Position numbers and translations under genes: made by a program. Positions 24,121-37,635 of a DNA stretch of 64,000 bases are shown here, piece after piece. The DNA comes from Acanthacorydalis orientalis (taxonomy: Eukaryota > Arthropoda > Insecta > Megaloptera > Corydalidae). Within the stretch, counting starts at the first letter, position 1, and the number at the start of each line of letters is the position of its first letter. The stretch spans positions 9,271,026-9,335,025 of the forward strand of contig CM068321.1 of the NCBI GenBank assembly GCA_034766995.1. Reading direction: 5' to 3'. The notes under the pieces are model-generated. The model was not told the origin of the DNA, did no database searches, and worked only from the letters and a program-made list of their open reading frames with translations.

Positions 24121-24440
24121 TTAACACATTCGAGACAGATGACTGACCGTGTGGGTCATGCAAAATCTCACCCGTATAGTCGATGACTCCGCATGTGGAT
24201 CATGAACACATATCGAAATGTTTGAAATGTTCACCCGATGGACCAGATCCTTATAATTTTTTTAAACTGTTATTTGATAGCAATTTCTTTTCAAATATTG
24301 CAAGATGATAAGAATTGTTTGGAACGTGTTTTTCCCACTCTTATATTTTTCAGTGTCACTTATTTTTTATTATAACTGCACAAATGTTGCCGGCTGCTGG
24401 AGATGGTTTTGAGTTAAGATGTCGGTCTCGAATGTGTTAA
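24121..24440. mobile_element. TTAA-flanked MITE (piggyBac-type)
   Basis: A TTAA at 24121-24124 and another at 24437-24440 flank a 312-bp element with terminal inverted repeats CACATTCGAGAC, identical over 12 bases at both ends. TTAA target duplication is the hallmark of piggyBac-type transposition. The interior has no transposase. Near the left end there are two diverged direct repeats, GACCGTGTGGGTCATG and CCGCATGTGGATCATG. It is probably mobilised in trans by an autonomous piggyBac relative. Confidence 0.85.
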
Positions 24441-24599
24441 AGTGCACAAATAACTCTATTTCTATCTTTTTATTAAAATTATAAAAGATTATAATCATTT
24501 AATAATAAACATGCATTTAGTTAAGCACAGTATCGTATCAACTCAACCCAGTTGACGGACTTTTGTTGCATGTTGCCGAATTTACGTGCTGTATCTATG

Positions 24600-24805
<206 letters not shown>

Positions 24806-24929
24806 ATTTAATATCATTTTTTAAAAAATATAAATAAAACAAAATTGTTTCGAATAAAAATGAACATTTCAATTCTTAAAATAATTGAAACGCCAGTATT
24901 ATGATGTCTTTTATACAATTATACAAAGA

Positions 24930-25050
24930 CAATATGTATATATATATATATATATGTATATATATACATGTATATTATATATATATATATATGTATGTGT
25001 ATGTGTGTGTGTATGTATATGTACATACACATATGTATGTATGTATATAT
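24930..25050. repeat. Compound TA/TG microsatellite
   Basis: A mixture of TATA, TGTA and TGTG words. Confidence 0.9.
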
Positions 25051-25353
25051 AAAAATTAACTGAAAAAGTGAAGATTGTATCAAACTGAACAGGCAGCGAG
25101 TAAAACTGCAGAGAAATTTAGAAGGACATTTAGATTTCCTGTAACGCGATAATACTACCCAGAATTAGTCCTATAGCATTAATTTCCTTCCCTCAAACTA
25201 CACCGTTGTACAAAACAAAATATATAATTATAACATTTTCATAGTGGAGAGAAAGACAAGGAGACACGTCAGTCATAAAAATGTCATTACCCGAAATCAC
25301 CTTCCGTTTGACCATCACACGAATAAAATACCTATATTTTTGACTTGTATGTG

Positions 25354-25483
<130 letters not shown>

Positions 25484-25549
25484 GTATAAAATGTAATATA
25501 TGAACGCAAAAAGATGGATAGTCGGTAAAGACATCACCCGGTCAGATGA

Positions 25550-25745
25550 TCTGATCAGATAACGTGGACTCAACTATTATGTGGTGTGCGTGTTTGACCC
25601 CCAGATGGTTGTGACGACTATTACGGCCACGACACAACAGAACGGTAGCCGCAGCATGCGTAAACATCGGGTGACAGAAACAAGTGTCCGGCGACCGGAT
25701 GTCAGATTGCTTCTTCCGATAATCCGTTGATTGTATTTTTCTACC
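25550..25745. promoter_or_regulatory. CpG-bearing island between TA arrays
   Basis: A short patch of mixed composition (GTGTTTGACCCCCAGATGG, CCGGCGACCGGATGTC) between two TA arrays in the large Poxn intron. No coding or transposon match. A conserved regulatory element is possible but rests only on composition. Confidence 0.22.
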
Positions 25746-25774
25746 CTTCACATTGTGTGGGGGCTGAACATCAA

Positions 25775-25777
<3 letters not shown>

Positions 25778-25827
<50 letters not shown>

Positions 25828-25832
25828 GTACA

Positions 25833-25885
<53 letters not shown>
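25778..25885. repeat. (TA)n array, about 108 bp
   Basis: Two TA blocks joined by AATGTACATGTC, followed by a TG-rich edge. Confidence 0.95.
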
Positions 25886-25889
<4 letters not shown>

Positions 25890-26306
25890 ATGTATTTATG
25901 TGTGTTTGTGTATGCACATACACACACTGATAAGCAACCGTTATTTACAGTTAACTGAACCGAAACGTTCTTTTTTATAAATAACTATTAGATTCTACAG
26001 AACCTGCACAAAAAGATGAGAAAATTGATAAGGAGTTATTTGACCTTTCTAATCTAATAATCTAGATAATCTTAGAAGGCGTACAAGAGACTGACTGTGT
26101 CAAACTGAACTGTGTGATTCAGTTACGTTGACAGACCATGGAAAAAACCCTATCATTTAGAAAAAACTCTGTCCACAAAATTTTCAATAAATTCGATCTA
26201 CGCGAATCTTAAATGTCTGTATACGATTCCCATTCTGTAGGGAAGTCCGAAGCCTCCCCGATTACAACTCGGAAAGATTCATTTTAAATAAGAACGAAAA
26301 AAATAT

Positions 26307-26367
<61 letters not shown>

Positions 26368-26700
26368 TACTAAATACATTATTACCGATGAATGTATATA
26401 CATACAAAATCAATTCTTGCTACATTTTATGTGTCACAATTTCTTATTAATATTTAAAATTTCTATTTGAATTGAGAGATTTTTTATTATTAATAAGTCA
26501 ATGGTACAAACTCATAGAGTAAAAGTACAAACTGTCCTGAAACAACTGCAGTATTTAATCAATGATGACATAAATTATCATATTTTTTCATATGCCCTGT
26601 TCTTTAAATGTTTTTTAATAAATTTCTTACCAACATGTAATCTTGTCTTTTATAGTCAAAAAAGGAATATTACCCTCTCTAATATCACGTAATATGTGTA

Positions 26701-26746
<46 letters not shown>

Positions 26747-26894
26747 CGGTAACTATACTCTTTTTATATTATAACAATGCCTTATTTTCATCATAAATAT
26801 AAATATCGATACAACTAAAACAATAAAGAATCTAATTGGATACCCATCTTCATATTTATATACAAGAGAAGTTATATGTATGTATTGATGTATG

Positions 26895-26974
<80 letters not shown>

Positions 26975-27441
26975 TGAGTGCATAAGTACTTCAATATACA
27001 CGCAGTATTATCATTTATTTATAAAAAAATGAAAAGATTAAATGAAATCAGTTCAATGATGAAGAAATGCTCGTTTTTAGGAACAAAAGCCGTCAAGTCA
27101 ATCGATGGAGGTTGACTGACGTCGGCGGCGATAAACGTTTCGAACGAACGTGCACGTTCGTTCACAATCTATTTTTATTGCACATACACGGTATATATTT
27201 GATGCGGTTCGAGAGGTTTTTATCACCGAGGCGTGAGAAATCGCACGTCCAGTTGTCAGCGTGTTGTTTTTCGCCTGTTACGCCGCTTTATTAATATAAA
27301 GTCGAAGATAAACACAGCTCTATCGGCGATATTACAAAAAATTATATGTACTAATGAACATAACACTCGACTCGAATTATATTACAGGTGCTGTTCACTG
27401 TCAAACAATAATATTTATTGTCGAATGTTTCATATACATAG

Positions 27442-27498
<57 letters not shown>

Positions 27499-27895
27499 TA
27501 TATATTAAAAAAAAGAATTAAGAATTAAAATAAAAAAATATTTAACATCTATCACAAATATCGCATTTGGATTTGTAACGAATTCTAAATAATAATAACT
27601 AGTGGACTGTATTTGAAATATTTATATTGTTAAAGACTGTCCTTTATTTAGGTATGTGACCTGTGGGATGATCCCGACAGAAATATGATCCTTTATGATT
27701 AGTTTTTAAATGTTCTTATATTCTGTCTTGTGTGTAATAAATTAGTGTATTTCAAGTGTGTGATTACTACACTATTTATTGCCACTCTATCTGTCACATA
27801 ATTTTTTTCGAACACAGGGCGAGAGTCCCTATTGGTTCGTCTTATAACTTACAATTTCGTAATAGGATTCATGTTAGGTTATTGAATTAAGGATA
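25886..27895. other. Intron DNA with four TA arrays and one CpG patch
   Basis: TA arrays lie at 26310-26363, 26702-26742, 26897-26972 (with a TG tail) and 27447-27495. The patch 27060-27300 has many CpGs (ACTGACGTCGGCGGCGATAA) and a palindromic CGTGCACG, and is a candidate conserved element. No gene is visible. Confidence 0.35.
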
Positions 27896-28482
27896 GAAAA
27901 GAAGTAAATAAGAGCAACATTTTAATGAGTTCAAAACGGGTGGTAGAGCAACAGAAACTGCTCGTGAACTAAACGATGCTTTTGGTGTGAGTACTGATAA
28001 AGTACGGTGCAATAGTGGTTCCAAAAATTTCGTGCTCGGGACGAGAGCCTTGAAGGTGAAGAAGGTCGCGGGTGTCTTCTAGAGTTCATAACAACCAATT
28101 GAACGTTAGTTGAATCAGAACCACCCACAACAATTCGAGAACTTGCATACAAGTTAGGTGTTAGTCACTCAATAGTTCTGGACCACTTAAAACAGCTAGC
28201 GAATAAAAATGTATATGAATTTTTTAGGTCATAAACCGTAATTATATTTTTATCAACCTAATAGATATTTTTATTTATCATTGTATTATATAACAGTCTA
28301 TATCTAATACTAATTTATGCATATTCAAAAAATAAAAATAATAATAAAATTAAAATACAGATAAAAAGCTTCTATCTCTATTGTCCCTGTGAAAGAATTG
28401 GACAGTTATTATAAATTGTCTTCCTTTACCAATAAGGAGGTTAGACAGAAACTAAAAGAAATGCTAACCTAATAAAACATTT
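27896..28482 (+). mobile_element. Mariner derivative plus 200-bp flank, composite copy X
   Basis: 27896-28262 is a 5'-truncated DNA-binding-half mariner (AACGATGCTTTTGGTGTGAG, then ACTTAAAACAGCTAGC) ending in the terminus ACCTAATAG. It is followed by about 200 bases ending AATAAGGAGGTTAGACAGAA that also follow the mariner at 28712 and, inverted, at 38384-38590. The mariner and its flank therefore travelled together. The transposase fragment is frameshifted. Confidence 0.75.
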
Positions 28483-28890
28483 CGCGCTGTGGACGAGAGC
28501 CTTGAAAATGAAGCAGGCCATAGGTGTCCTTCAATTCATAATGACCAACTGAAGGCGTTATTTAAATCAGAACCATGCACAGTTCGAAACCTTACACAAA
28601 AGTTAAGCGTTAGTCCTCCAATAGTTCTAGACCACTTAAAAGAGGAAAATTAAAAAAGCTTAAAATGTATATTAATTTGAAGGTCATAAACAGCAATTTT
28701 TTTACCAACCTAATAGATAGACAGATAGTTTCATTTATCTCTATATCTAATACTAATTTATACTTATTAAAAAATACCACTTATTAATAAAAAATCATCT
28801 ATCCCTACTGTCCTTGCACAAGAATTGAAAAGTTATTATAAATTATCTTCTGTTATCAATAAGGAGGTTAGATGGAAACAAAAATAAATA
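28483..28890 (+). mobile_element. Mariner derivative plus flank, composite copy Y
   Basis: 28483-28712 is a shorter mariner fragment (GGACGAGAGCCTTGAAAATG onward, ending ACCAACCTAATAG). It is followed by the same flank as copy X (ATATCTAATACTAATTTATA and then AATAAGGAGGTTAGA). X and Y stand in direct tandem. Confidence 0.75.
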
Positions 28891-29008
28891 CAAAGCATTA
28901 GAAGTAAGTAGTTGAACACAATCATTTCTTATGAATAATATTTCATTTTAATTTAGTTACTGGTGTGTTTTGTCTTTTTCTGATTGCATAAATTCAAGTT
29001 AAATAAAG

Positions 29009-29050
<42 letters not shown>

Positions 29051-29638
29051 GTGTGTGTGTACAGAAACATGCCAAGGATGTAATAAATCATGTAAAACAT
29101 GACACTGGTCGCTATACGACACATAAACGACAGTAATTCTATTTGGTTAACCGCTTGCCAGTTCCTGTCCTGTTCGAATTCCCTGTTACTACAGTGAGAA
29201 CTAACACCACAGACTTTATGTACACATATCCACACACTGCAATATACAAACTCTAGCTCCGAGCACTACGTACACATACGAAGATGTTACTCGTTTTGTG
29301 TGTGTGTGTGTTATCACGGTGTCGTCAACGAACACGTTACATGTTATACAACGTCGTCGTCGTTGTCAAGCTGTGTTCGTTGTTGACAAAAAAGAACAAG
29401 CTGCAAACATGATGTTCATTATCTCGTAACTTGTACCGCCCCTGTATGTATTAAATGACGCGCACAATGTCTGTATTTATGACGTTAATTTCATGTTTGC
29501 TAAATTAACGTTCGCCTAATGACGTTTTATATTTTAACTGCCTCGTTATAACGGCTGTTTAATTTTATACACGTTATACGAACGTGCGTTGTGAAAATAC
29601 TTTGCTATATAAATACATACACATATAGACATATGTGA

Positions 29639-29640
<2 letters not shown>
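28891..29640. other. Intron DNA with a CpG-bearing patch
   Basis: A (TA)n(TG)n array lies at 29011-29061. The patch 29090-29560 is of balanced composition with CGTCGTCGTCGTTGTC near 29351 and no coding similarity. It is a candidate conserved non-coding element. Confidence 0.3.
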
Positions 29641-29709
<69 letters not shown>

Positions 29710-29726
29710 ATACATACATACATACA

Positions 29727-29814
<88 letters not shown>

Positions 29815-29818
29815 TATC
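29641..29818. repeat. Compound (TA)n(CATA)n(TA)n array
   Basis: A long TA block, about a dozen CATA units and another TA block. It is the largest tetranucleotide array in the window and explains the Y/I/V repeat frames on both strands. Confidence 0.95.
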
Positions 29819-30626
29819 TAATTTGATATAAATTTCCTAACATAATATAGAAAGGTCACATTGAAAGATTTTATAATGCGAAATATTTAATTTTAATGCT
29901 TTTTTACATCTTCTAATAAGAGAACTATAAAAATAATCAATAGCTTGTTATATTTGGTCCATGCTGAATATTTGGGCATTAAAATCAGTTTTCAATTTTG
30001 AAAATGAAAAGTAATCAATATACGATAATTCTGAGCTCTAATTTTTCATTGTTTCTGAAATCACATTCATAAATAATAGTTTTACTATGACAATATTATG
30101 AACTAGAGTATCCATACATACATTAGAGCCTAAACATGCTACCGGCATCTTGATTGAGTTTTGCTTAACGTTTTCCATTATAGTATGACTGGCACAGATC
30201 ATAATGCTTGGACAAATTACAGTCTTATTTCGTTTTTAAATCGATAGTCTTTCGCAAATAAATGGGTCATTCGTCCCATAAACCACAAAAAAGTCAATTA
30301 ATAATTAATTGATTATTATTTATAAGTATTTCGATGGTAATACAATCATAAACATTTTTATAATAATAATTTATATAATAATAATCGTTTTTCCGTTGAA
30401 TAGTTAAAATCAGCTATTCTCGTTCTACTTGTCATATTTTTTTATATATATGTATATACTTAAATATTATAAATTTATGTTTTTTTCTTTTATGTGTAAC
30501 ACTCTGACCTATACATGTTTTATGACTGACTTGTGATCACCTCTAATTGGGCAGTACCCGTGTATGTTTAATAAATAAATAATCAGAGTATTAAGGTACA
30601 GACAATTTCAAAAAAATCAATAATTA
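29819..30626. other. AT-rich intron DNA
   Basis: No gene or element is recognised. Confidence 0.5.
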
Positions 30627-31190
30627 TTAGGTTGATAGAAAAATTATTGCGGTTTATGCCCTTCCAATTCATATAAATTTTAAGTTTTTTTGATTTTCCT
30701 AGCCGTTTTAAGTGATCCAGAACTGTTGGGTGACTAATGCTTAATGTTTATGCAAGCTCTCGAATTGTTGTGCGTGGTTCTGATTCAACTATCACCTTCA
30801 ATTAGTCGTTATGAACTGAAGAAGAATGCATACGACCTTCTTCATCTTCAAAGCTCTTGTCTCCAGCACGAACATTTTTGGAACCATCGTACGTTCCTTA
30901 TTACTACCCACTCAAAAAGCACCGTGTAATTTACGAGCAGTTTCTGCTACTTGACCAACCGTTTTGAACTCATACTAAAAAACTGCTCTTATTTGCTTCT
31001 TTTCTAACTTTAATTCAGTAGCACAATTTAAAGAAAAAATAATAACGAAATCAAAGTTGATGTTACCAACAGACCGAAAGATGAACTTAAAATGATATTA
31101 ACATGGATAGGATGAAATGACACTTTGATTGGAAAAATTGACGGTTAGAATTCAGAAAAGAAAACCGCAATTATTTTCCTACTATCGTAA
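30627..31190 (-). mobile_element. Short mariner derivative (564 bp)
   Basis: The ends read TTAGGTTGATAGAAAAATTA and, inverted, ACGATAGTAGGAAAATAATT. The interior encodes, on the minus strand and with frameshifts, the HTH region only (CLVSNYTVLFE-like, then the TDQ-type end of the DNA-binding domain). It passes straight into the 3' terminus, like the copies at 11745 and 51108. Confidence 0.85.
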
Positions 31191-31956
31191 TATTTATTGA
31201 TGCCTTACACTCTTCTATTTCTTGTTTATTTCCATATGCGATAAAGGTATTTTGTGTAATATTTAAAAAAAATGATTAGGTTTTTCAAGCACTTATTAAG
31301 ATTGATTCTTTTTTTAAAAATATTACTTAATATTTAACAACACGCTCAGAGACTCAGATACGTTATAGATTCATATTTTAATTTTTTGATATTGTAATTC
31401 ATCGATTTTTCTGATATATACTACATATATTATCTATTTATCATGACACGACTAATATTTTCTTCCACCTGTCTTCCAATACTACCTACTATCGCATAAA
31501 AGTCTGTATTACTATTAATATGGAAAATGTTTAGTTAGCAAATATTTTAAAAAAATAGAATGTAGAATAATTTATACTTTTAAAGAATAGTCTAGAAGTT
31601 ATACTAAGTAATCAGAGATAAGAACAAAATGCTGAATGAATTATAAGTCACATTATTATAGATTAATTTATAAAATTAAAGAAATACTGTACAGAACCAT
31701 CCAAGCAATAGAGAAAAAAGAACAAGAAATATTAAACATTTTACATATGTTACATAGAAAATAGTTTCAAAATCCATAATATTAACTGGCATTTTTTAAT
31801 ATAGTTTCCCTTTCGAAAAATTAAATCTAGTAAAATAAATACAAACTAAAAGGGTCACTTTTTTATGGATTATGGGGTAAGTGAAAAATTTATTTACAAA
31901 AAATCATTTACTTTCTAATCTCTAATACTAAAGATCAATTTTTTGTTCTTTATCTA

Positions 31957-32024
<68 letters not shown>

Positions 32025-32292
32025 CACGTTTATTTTTGTGTTCGTGTATGAAGTACATATTTGAATGATAAAGTATTTCAATAAAAGTGTAGCAGTTTAT
32101 AAATTAATAATTTCATATATGGTGTGGTTGTTCGTTTTATGTATTCGACGAATTTAAAGACATTTAAATTAATGAACAAAAAATTAATTGAAATTTTTAA
32201 ATTAACGAAAACGATCCGTGTTATTTTAATTAATTCTCTATCTAATTTAATCCGAATCGAATTTTCAACAGATTTGTTTCATTATAAATGTT

Positions 32293-32327
<35 letters not shown>

Positions 32328-33783
32328 GCATGAATGTATATATAATCTAATAGAGTGATCTTTCATTAATTTTTAACTAGTTCATTAACAAAAAAGTCAT
32401 AAAATGATATTTGAGAACTGTTTGCCAGATGAACAATATATATCTTGATTTCAGAAATAATCTACTAATCCTCTCTGTGTATCATAAGTAAAAAAATACA
32501 ATAACAAAAGTAATGTCAAAAATAAAGGCGATCAGTGCTAAAAAAAAACTATAAAAAAATGTATTTATCCACTAAAATAAATTCTACCTATTTAACTCCT
32601 TGTGATTGTATTTTTTTAAAAAATAATGTATACAAAATAACTATTTAAATTGAAAGGAAATATCTATTGGTTCCGTTCATTACCATCTCCCGAAAATCTT
32701 TGGTTATAATTTCGTAGAATACATCTAAAACTGAAGCGTTCTTTCCTAGTCTACGCAGGACTACCGAGGTTATTCCTGCTACCTCTTCATTATCCCATAT
32801 TTCTGAATCATTATCACAATCTTGCCACTGGCAGTCATAATCTTTTTGTTATGACAAAGAAATATCAATTGAAATATTGTCAGTTTATTCATTCTCTTAA
32901 CTGACTAGTCGTTTTACACGTTTTTGAGCTTTCCTCACATATTTTTTTCTTTTTCATTTTCAATACTTTTATCACGTAAGAACTTATATTCTTTTCCATT
33001 TTCATCGTCATCAACTTGGAATTTGTTTTTCTCTGTTATTTTTTTAAGTAAATATTTCGCAAAAATAAAAACTAATTCAGCACTGATACAATTTCAAAAA
33101 TGGTCACTACACAATATATATTTAATAGCTGACACACAAGCATATTTTCTTATATAAAGATTGCACAAGTCTAACTCGTGATTGACTGGTAAAGTCTTTT
33201 CTGTAGTTCACGAGTCAAACTCGTTATTTATGCACAAGGGGTTAAAATAATAGGAAATAATGAGAACATAACAGTGTGCACAACAAATACTACATATTAT
33301 AAAAGAAAATAAACATGGATATGATAAATTAGAAATGGAAGAAATGGAGAAGGGAATTATAATTTTATGAGAAAAATCGTACTTCAACTCCAATGGTCAT
33401 GGAATATAAAATACCAGGTACTAAATCAAACAAATAAAAAATATATGAATGACACCCTCATAGAAAAAACAATCTTAGAATATATATATACGTATAATAT
33501 TGGCGCATATATATATATATATATATATATTGGCGCACCCAAGGGAGGGGCAAGGAAACCTGGCACCCCCAAAAGAAAAGGAAAAAAATCACTATTCTCT
33601 ATATATAGACAGAGATTCATATAGCCATGACTGAACTAATTCAAGAGCTTTGTAAAAAGAAAAGAAAACTGGATTTTATTCTTCAAATGAATTTTTATAA
33701 TAACCTTATTAACTTTATAGAATTCACATTAAAATTATCCATTCAAGTTGGCCCCCCAAGATTAAAGACTGAGTGCGCTATTG

Positions 33784-33848
<65 letters not shown>

Positions 33849-34979
33849 ACTGAGTATTTTAAATCTTTTCCTAAAATTATAAAAGAGATAACATAGTAAT
33901 GAGATAATATAGTTGGTAGAAGAGAGAAAAAATAATTTAGAAAAGTGAATTTAGCAACAACAAGAAGAATAAACAAATATTTTTGAAATAACTTGAAAAT
34001 TTAATTATAAGAAATCATCAAAAATTATAAAATTACTTAATTATCTTTAATAATACAAACTAATTATTCGTCAACAACTTAATTTCAACATTTCGTGATA
34101 AACATCGGTTGGTACATACATTGTATTCGAAACCTTTTATGGAAAAATGTGCAAACTGTTGCAAATAAACATAACAATAATCGATTCTGTTAAACCTTAC
34201 AAAACATTTATACTTGTATCGTACTTGACATAAATACTTTGTTTATGCCGGTTTAATATTTTTTAGAAAGAAAAAATCAATTGTACATTTTAATGAAGTT
34301 GCGTTTGACATGGTTTCGTAGAAATACACACACATATGTATATATATATAAATGTTTATCAATGATCATGTATCAAAAGCATGATAATATTAAATTACTT
34401 CTTAGTGTTGATGATAATCGTGTTGTATGGTGCCGTCGCCGCGCACACATTTTATTTTTCCCATAACAGAATCGGCGCGTGTAGCATGACTATGAAAAAT
34501 TCACGCCACTCGAGAGACAGCGGCACCGCCTCTTCTGCTTCAGCCATTATCTGTACTGGTTATCATAAAATGGCCGCCGCGCGTGTGATCGATACTTCCT
34601 AGTGTTTATGTCGCTGGGTCGTCAATGTATTCGTTGTTTTCGATCCGACAGTAGCGACACGATTCGATTTTCAATCATACGACTGGGAAAGTTATAAAAT
34701 GCTAGGCGCGAGTTAAGGTAATGCGTTTAATACGCGCACGAAGCATGTATGTCTTTTAGAGAGAATATAATGTGTTTTAAAAAATCATCAGTTGACTAGA
34801 GTATTTGAAATTGGATTTAAGGAGTCACTTCTATTATGCATTTCAACCATGGACATAATATGTACATAGAATATTAATACTGTTTTTTTTTCGAATAGAA
34901 GATCAACCAAAAGAAAATTAATTATATATAAATTGTCTATCCAATTTAAAGTGTAAAACTTTATCAATGTACAAGCATC

Positions 34980-35042
<63 letters not shown>

Positions 35043-35808
35043 ATGAATAAAATTATTGATATAAATGCTTAAAACTCTCGTATTTGGCATTTTTGTCATG
35101 CAATAAATAATAATTATTGAAATAAATGATCTTTTAATACAAAACAATGTAATTTTTTTTATGCTGACTTGATTTTGATTTTTTTTCAAGAATTCGGCCA
35201 GTTTATGTCTCTTTAATCTTATTAAAATGTTTTATAATCAGAATAATAAATCTCATTTTATTAATGTTTAATCAAATAATTAAAATTTATCAATCTCGTT
35301 TTACAGAAATAGCATATTATAAAAAAAAACAGACTATATCTATATATTAAATACACCCACTTCGTTATATCACTATATATATATAAAAAATATACATATA
35401 ATATATATATATATAATATATACACGTAAAATATATATATATACATATATATATATAAGTTCTACAAATTAATTTGGTGCTTTTTTATAGTAAATGAATG
35501 TTTATACAAAAATAGAATTCATTTCAATCTTCAAAATATCGCCCATTACTTTATGTAATTTTACTCCATCTCTCAGGTAACTGACAAATCCCTTGTCAAA
35601 AAATGAGGGGCAGCTTTGAATCAAAAAAGTGATAATGCATTTTCTAATATATAAGTAATCTATTTGTTATATCACACAATAGACGATAAAATTGTAAGTT
35701 ATTTGTTCAAATCGTATTCTTTGGTTGAATAAACTGCATTTCTAATTTCTTCATTAATTTAGAACATAGTTATCATATATGACAAATTTTATATTATGTT
35801 TATTGCAG
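31191..35808. other. End of the large Poxn intron
   Basis: Mostly AT-rich. TA arrays lie at 31963-32022, 32297-32323, 33508-33530, 33785-33849, 34985-35037 and 35370-35460. At 33498-33545 the word TATTGGCGCA is directly duplicated around a TA run and followed by a G+C-rich patch (AGGGAGGGGCAAGGAAACC), perhaps a transposon scrap. The patch 34380-34760 is CpG-rich and contains AAAATGGCCGCC (34567-34578) and GCCAT (34543-34547). The acceptor for the next exon is TATTGCAG, ending at 35808. Confidence 0.4.
34380..34760. promoter_or_regulatory. CpG-rich intronic island, candidate regulatory element
   Basis: This is one of the most G+C-rich non-exonic patches of the window and lies about 1 kb before a Poxn exon. 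It contains AAAATGGCCGCC, which resembles YY1/Pho sites, and a second GCCAT. A 73-codon frame (34381-34602) begins with a hydrophobic stretch but has no recognisable homology or splice context. I favour regulatory DNA over a gene. Confidence 0.28.
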
Positions 35809-36067
35809 CAAGTAGCAACACCCACTGTAGTAAAAAAAATTCTCCGTTTCAAACAAGAGAACCCGGGGATGTTCGCATGGGAAATTCGTGACCAGCTACT
35901 TGCGCAACGCGTCTGTGACCCGCACAGCATCCCGTCAGTCAGTTCGGTGAATAGAATTTTGCGGAACAGTGGAGCATGGAACGACACCGAACAGATTCCT
36001 ACAGCACATCACCATCAGCAACCATTGATGCAGCAACATTCGACCATACCGCATTCAGTGGCACAAG
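35809..36067 (+). CDS. Poxn: Pox neuro, exon with C-terminal half of the paired domain
   Basis: Continues the paired domain in phase 0 from 19972. It reads [20 protein letters not shown], then [20 protein letters not shown], then [15 protein letters not shown], the RED subdomain with its helix-turn-helix. The [10 protein letters not shown] and [11 protein letters not shown] wording is characteristic of Poxn. After the domain a His/Gln-rich linker ([19 protein letters not shown]) begins. The acceptor TTGCAG ends at 35808. The donor G-GTAAAG leaves one base (phase 1), which joins correctly to the exon at 40533. The 15.8-kb intron thus falls between the two DNA-binding subdomains, at a junction where other Pax genes may also be split. 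Confidence 0.95.
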
Positions 36068-36278
36068 GTAAAGACATTTTAAATTTAATTATTTAATTTT
36101 ACTGCTAATTGTATTATTAAGATTCAAAATGTGCACGTTCCAATATTTATTAATTTGTTTTTGGATTCGAACCGAATTTATTATAAATTATATCTCTTTT
36201 AGCAAAATTAATTTTAATTTAAAAAAATAATAAGGAAGTATTGGTCCCGAGGTCGTCATTTTCGATTATAACAGTGCC

Positions 36279-36425
36279 TGTTTACTATTAGTTTCGCCAC
36301 GTGTACCAGTTTCAAGTAGATATTAGAGATACCTCCAATACTTGAACAATAATCAGTAAAAAAAATGTCCAATATCTACCTGATGATGCTACATGTTCCG
36401 AACCTAAATGTGAAGAACAGAAACT
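36279..36425. repeat. Fold-back repeat family, copy A
   Basis: The left arm (TAGTTTCGCCACGTGTACCA, then CAAGTAGATATT) pairs with a right arm (AATATCTACCTGATGATGCT, then ACATGTTCCGAACC). The arms are about 45 nt with mismatches. The right arm shares the core CTGAWGATGCTACA...CCGAA and the following AGAAACTCAAGC with copy D at 59596. It lies in the Poxn intron 0.2 kb after the exon. Confidence 0.65.
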
Positions 36426-36455
36426 CAAGCGAATAAAAAGAATACATACCATTAG

Positions 36456-36510
<55 letters not shown>

Positions 36511-36898
36511 AATAATTTATTTAATATAATAAATAATGTTTAATTTCATTTAATAAATTAAAGAGTATCCAATATGATAAAATCTTGAATTTCAAAAAGT
36601 ATCGACATCTTTCGCTTTAGACAGAAAGTTTAAAGAAAACTTATAAAGAAACCCTTTTTAGAAAAAAACTCTTAGATAAATGAAGATCATGAAAAATTTT
36701 ATAAGAATTTCAATATAACTCAGAGAATTTATTCTATTAATTTTCCACCACTCTGTTCTATTTTTAATAAACTCTGAGGTAGATACACAGAACAGAGCAG
36801 TAGAGAATTATTAGAATAAAATATTCATGTCTAGTCACAATGCAAGTCTAGTCATGATACAAGAGAATAGATAAAAAGAAATTCGTTTTTTGGAATAA

Positions 36899-36951
<53 letters not shown>

Positions 36952-37584
36952 AAGATTTGATTTATTAATTCAATATAATTAAAACCAATCTTTAAAATGT
37001 TCTAAAATAAAAATCAATAATAAATCTGTAATTATCAAATCCAAACCTATAAACAATCTACACCTACATTGTCAATCGTAACGGAAAAATTTTAAATTCG
37101 CAAGTTTTTCCTTTCACACATAAACCATTTTACTGCGTCAATGCCTTATCTTCTAAATCAAAACATAAAAAAAGCATATACCTCCTGCCGAAATGAGCTA
37201 ACTTTGTCACAACTTCTATAATATCCACAGTATTTATGTAAATAAGTACAAATCATGTAGACAAATAACCGATTGTTCAACTTGTAGAATTAGTAAATGT
37301 AGTATGTTCCGTGTCACTGGTGTCGAACTTGTTCACCTGTCACCTCCTAAACGATAGCCCAGTTATAGCCTCTGCAAAACGACCCTAGTGTGGTCAAAGC
37401 ATTACCTAAAATGAACGATCGAATCAAGATCGAACGCCAGATTATACCTAATCACCCCATGAATTATGCATTATATTGTTTTAAAAAGGAGGCGATCGAT
37501 AAAAACAACATTATTTCAACGACCATAGAACAATTCCGTTTTAATGAGATCGACAGCTATCTGCAAATATTGTCACACACACAC

Positions 37585-37635
<51 letters not shown>

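Noticed and set aside
34381..34602. 73-codon frame with a signal-peptide-like start
   Set aside because: The hydrophobic start is expected from AT-rich codons and the remainder has no recognised similarity; composition fits regulatory DNA.
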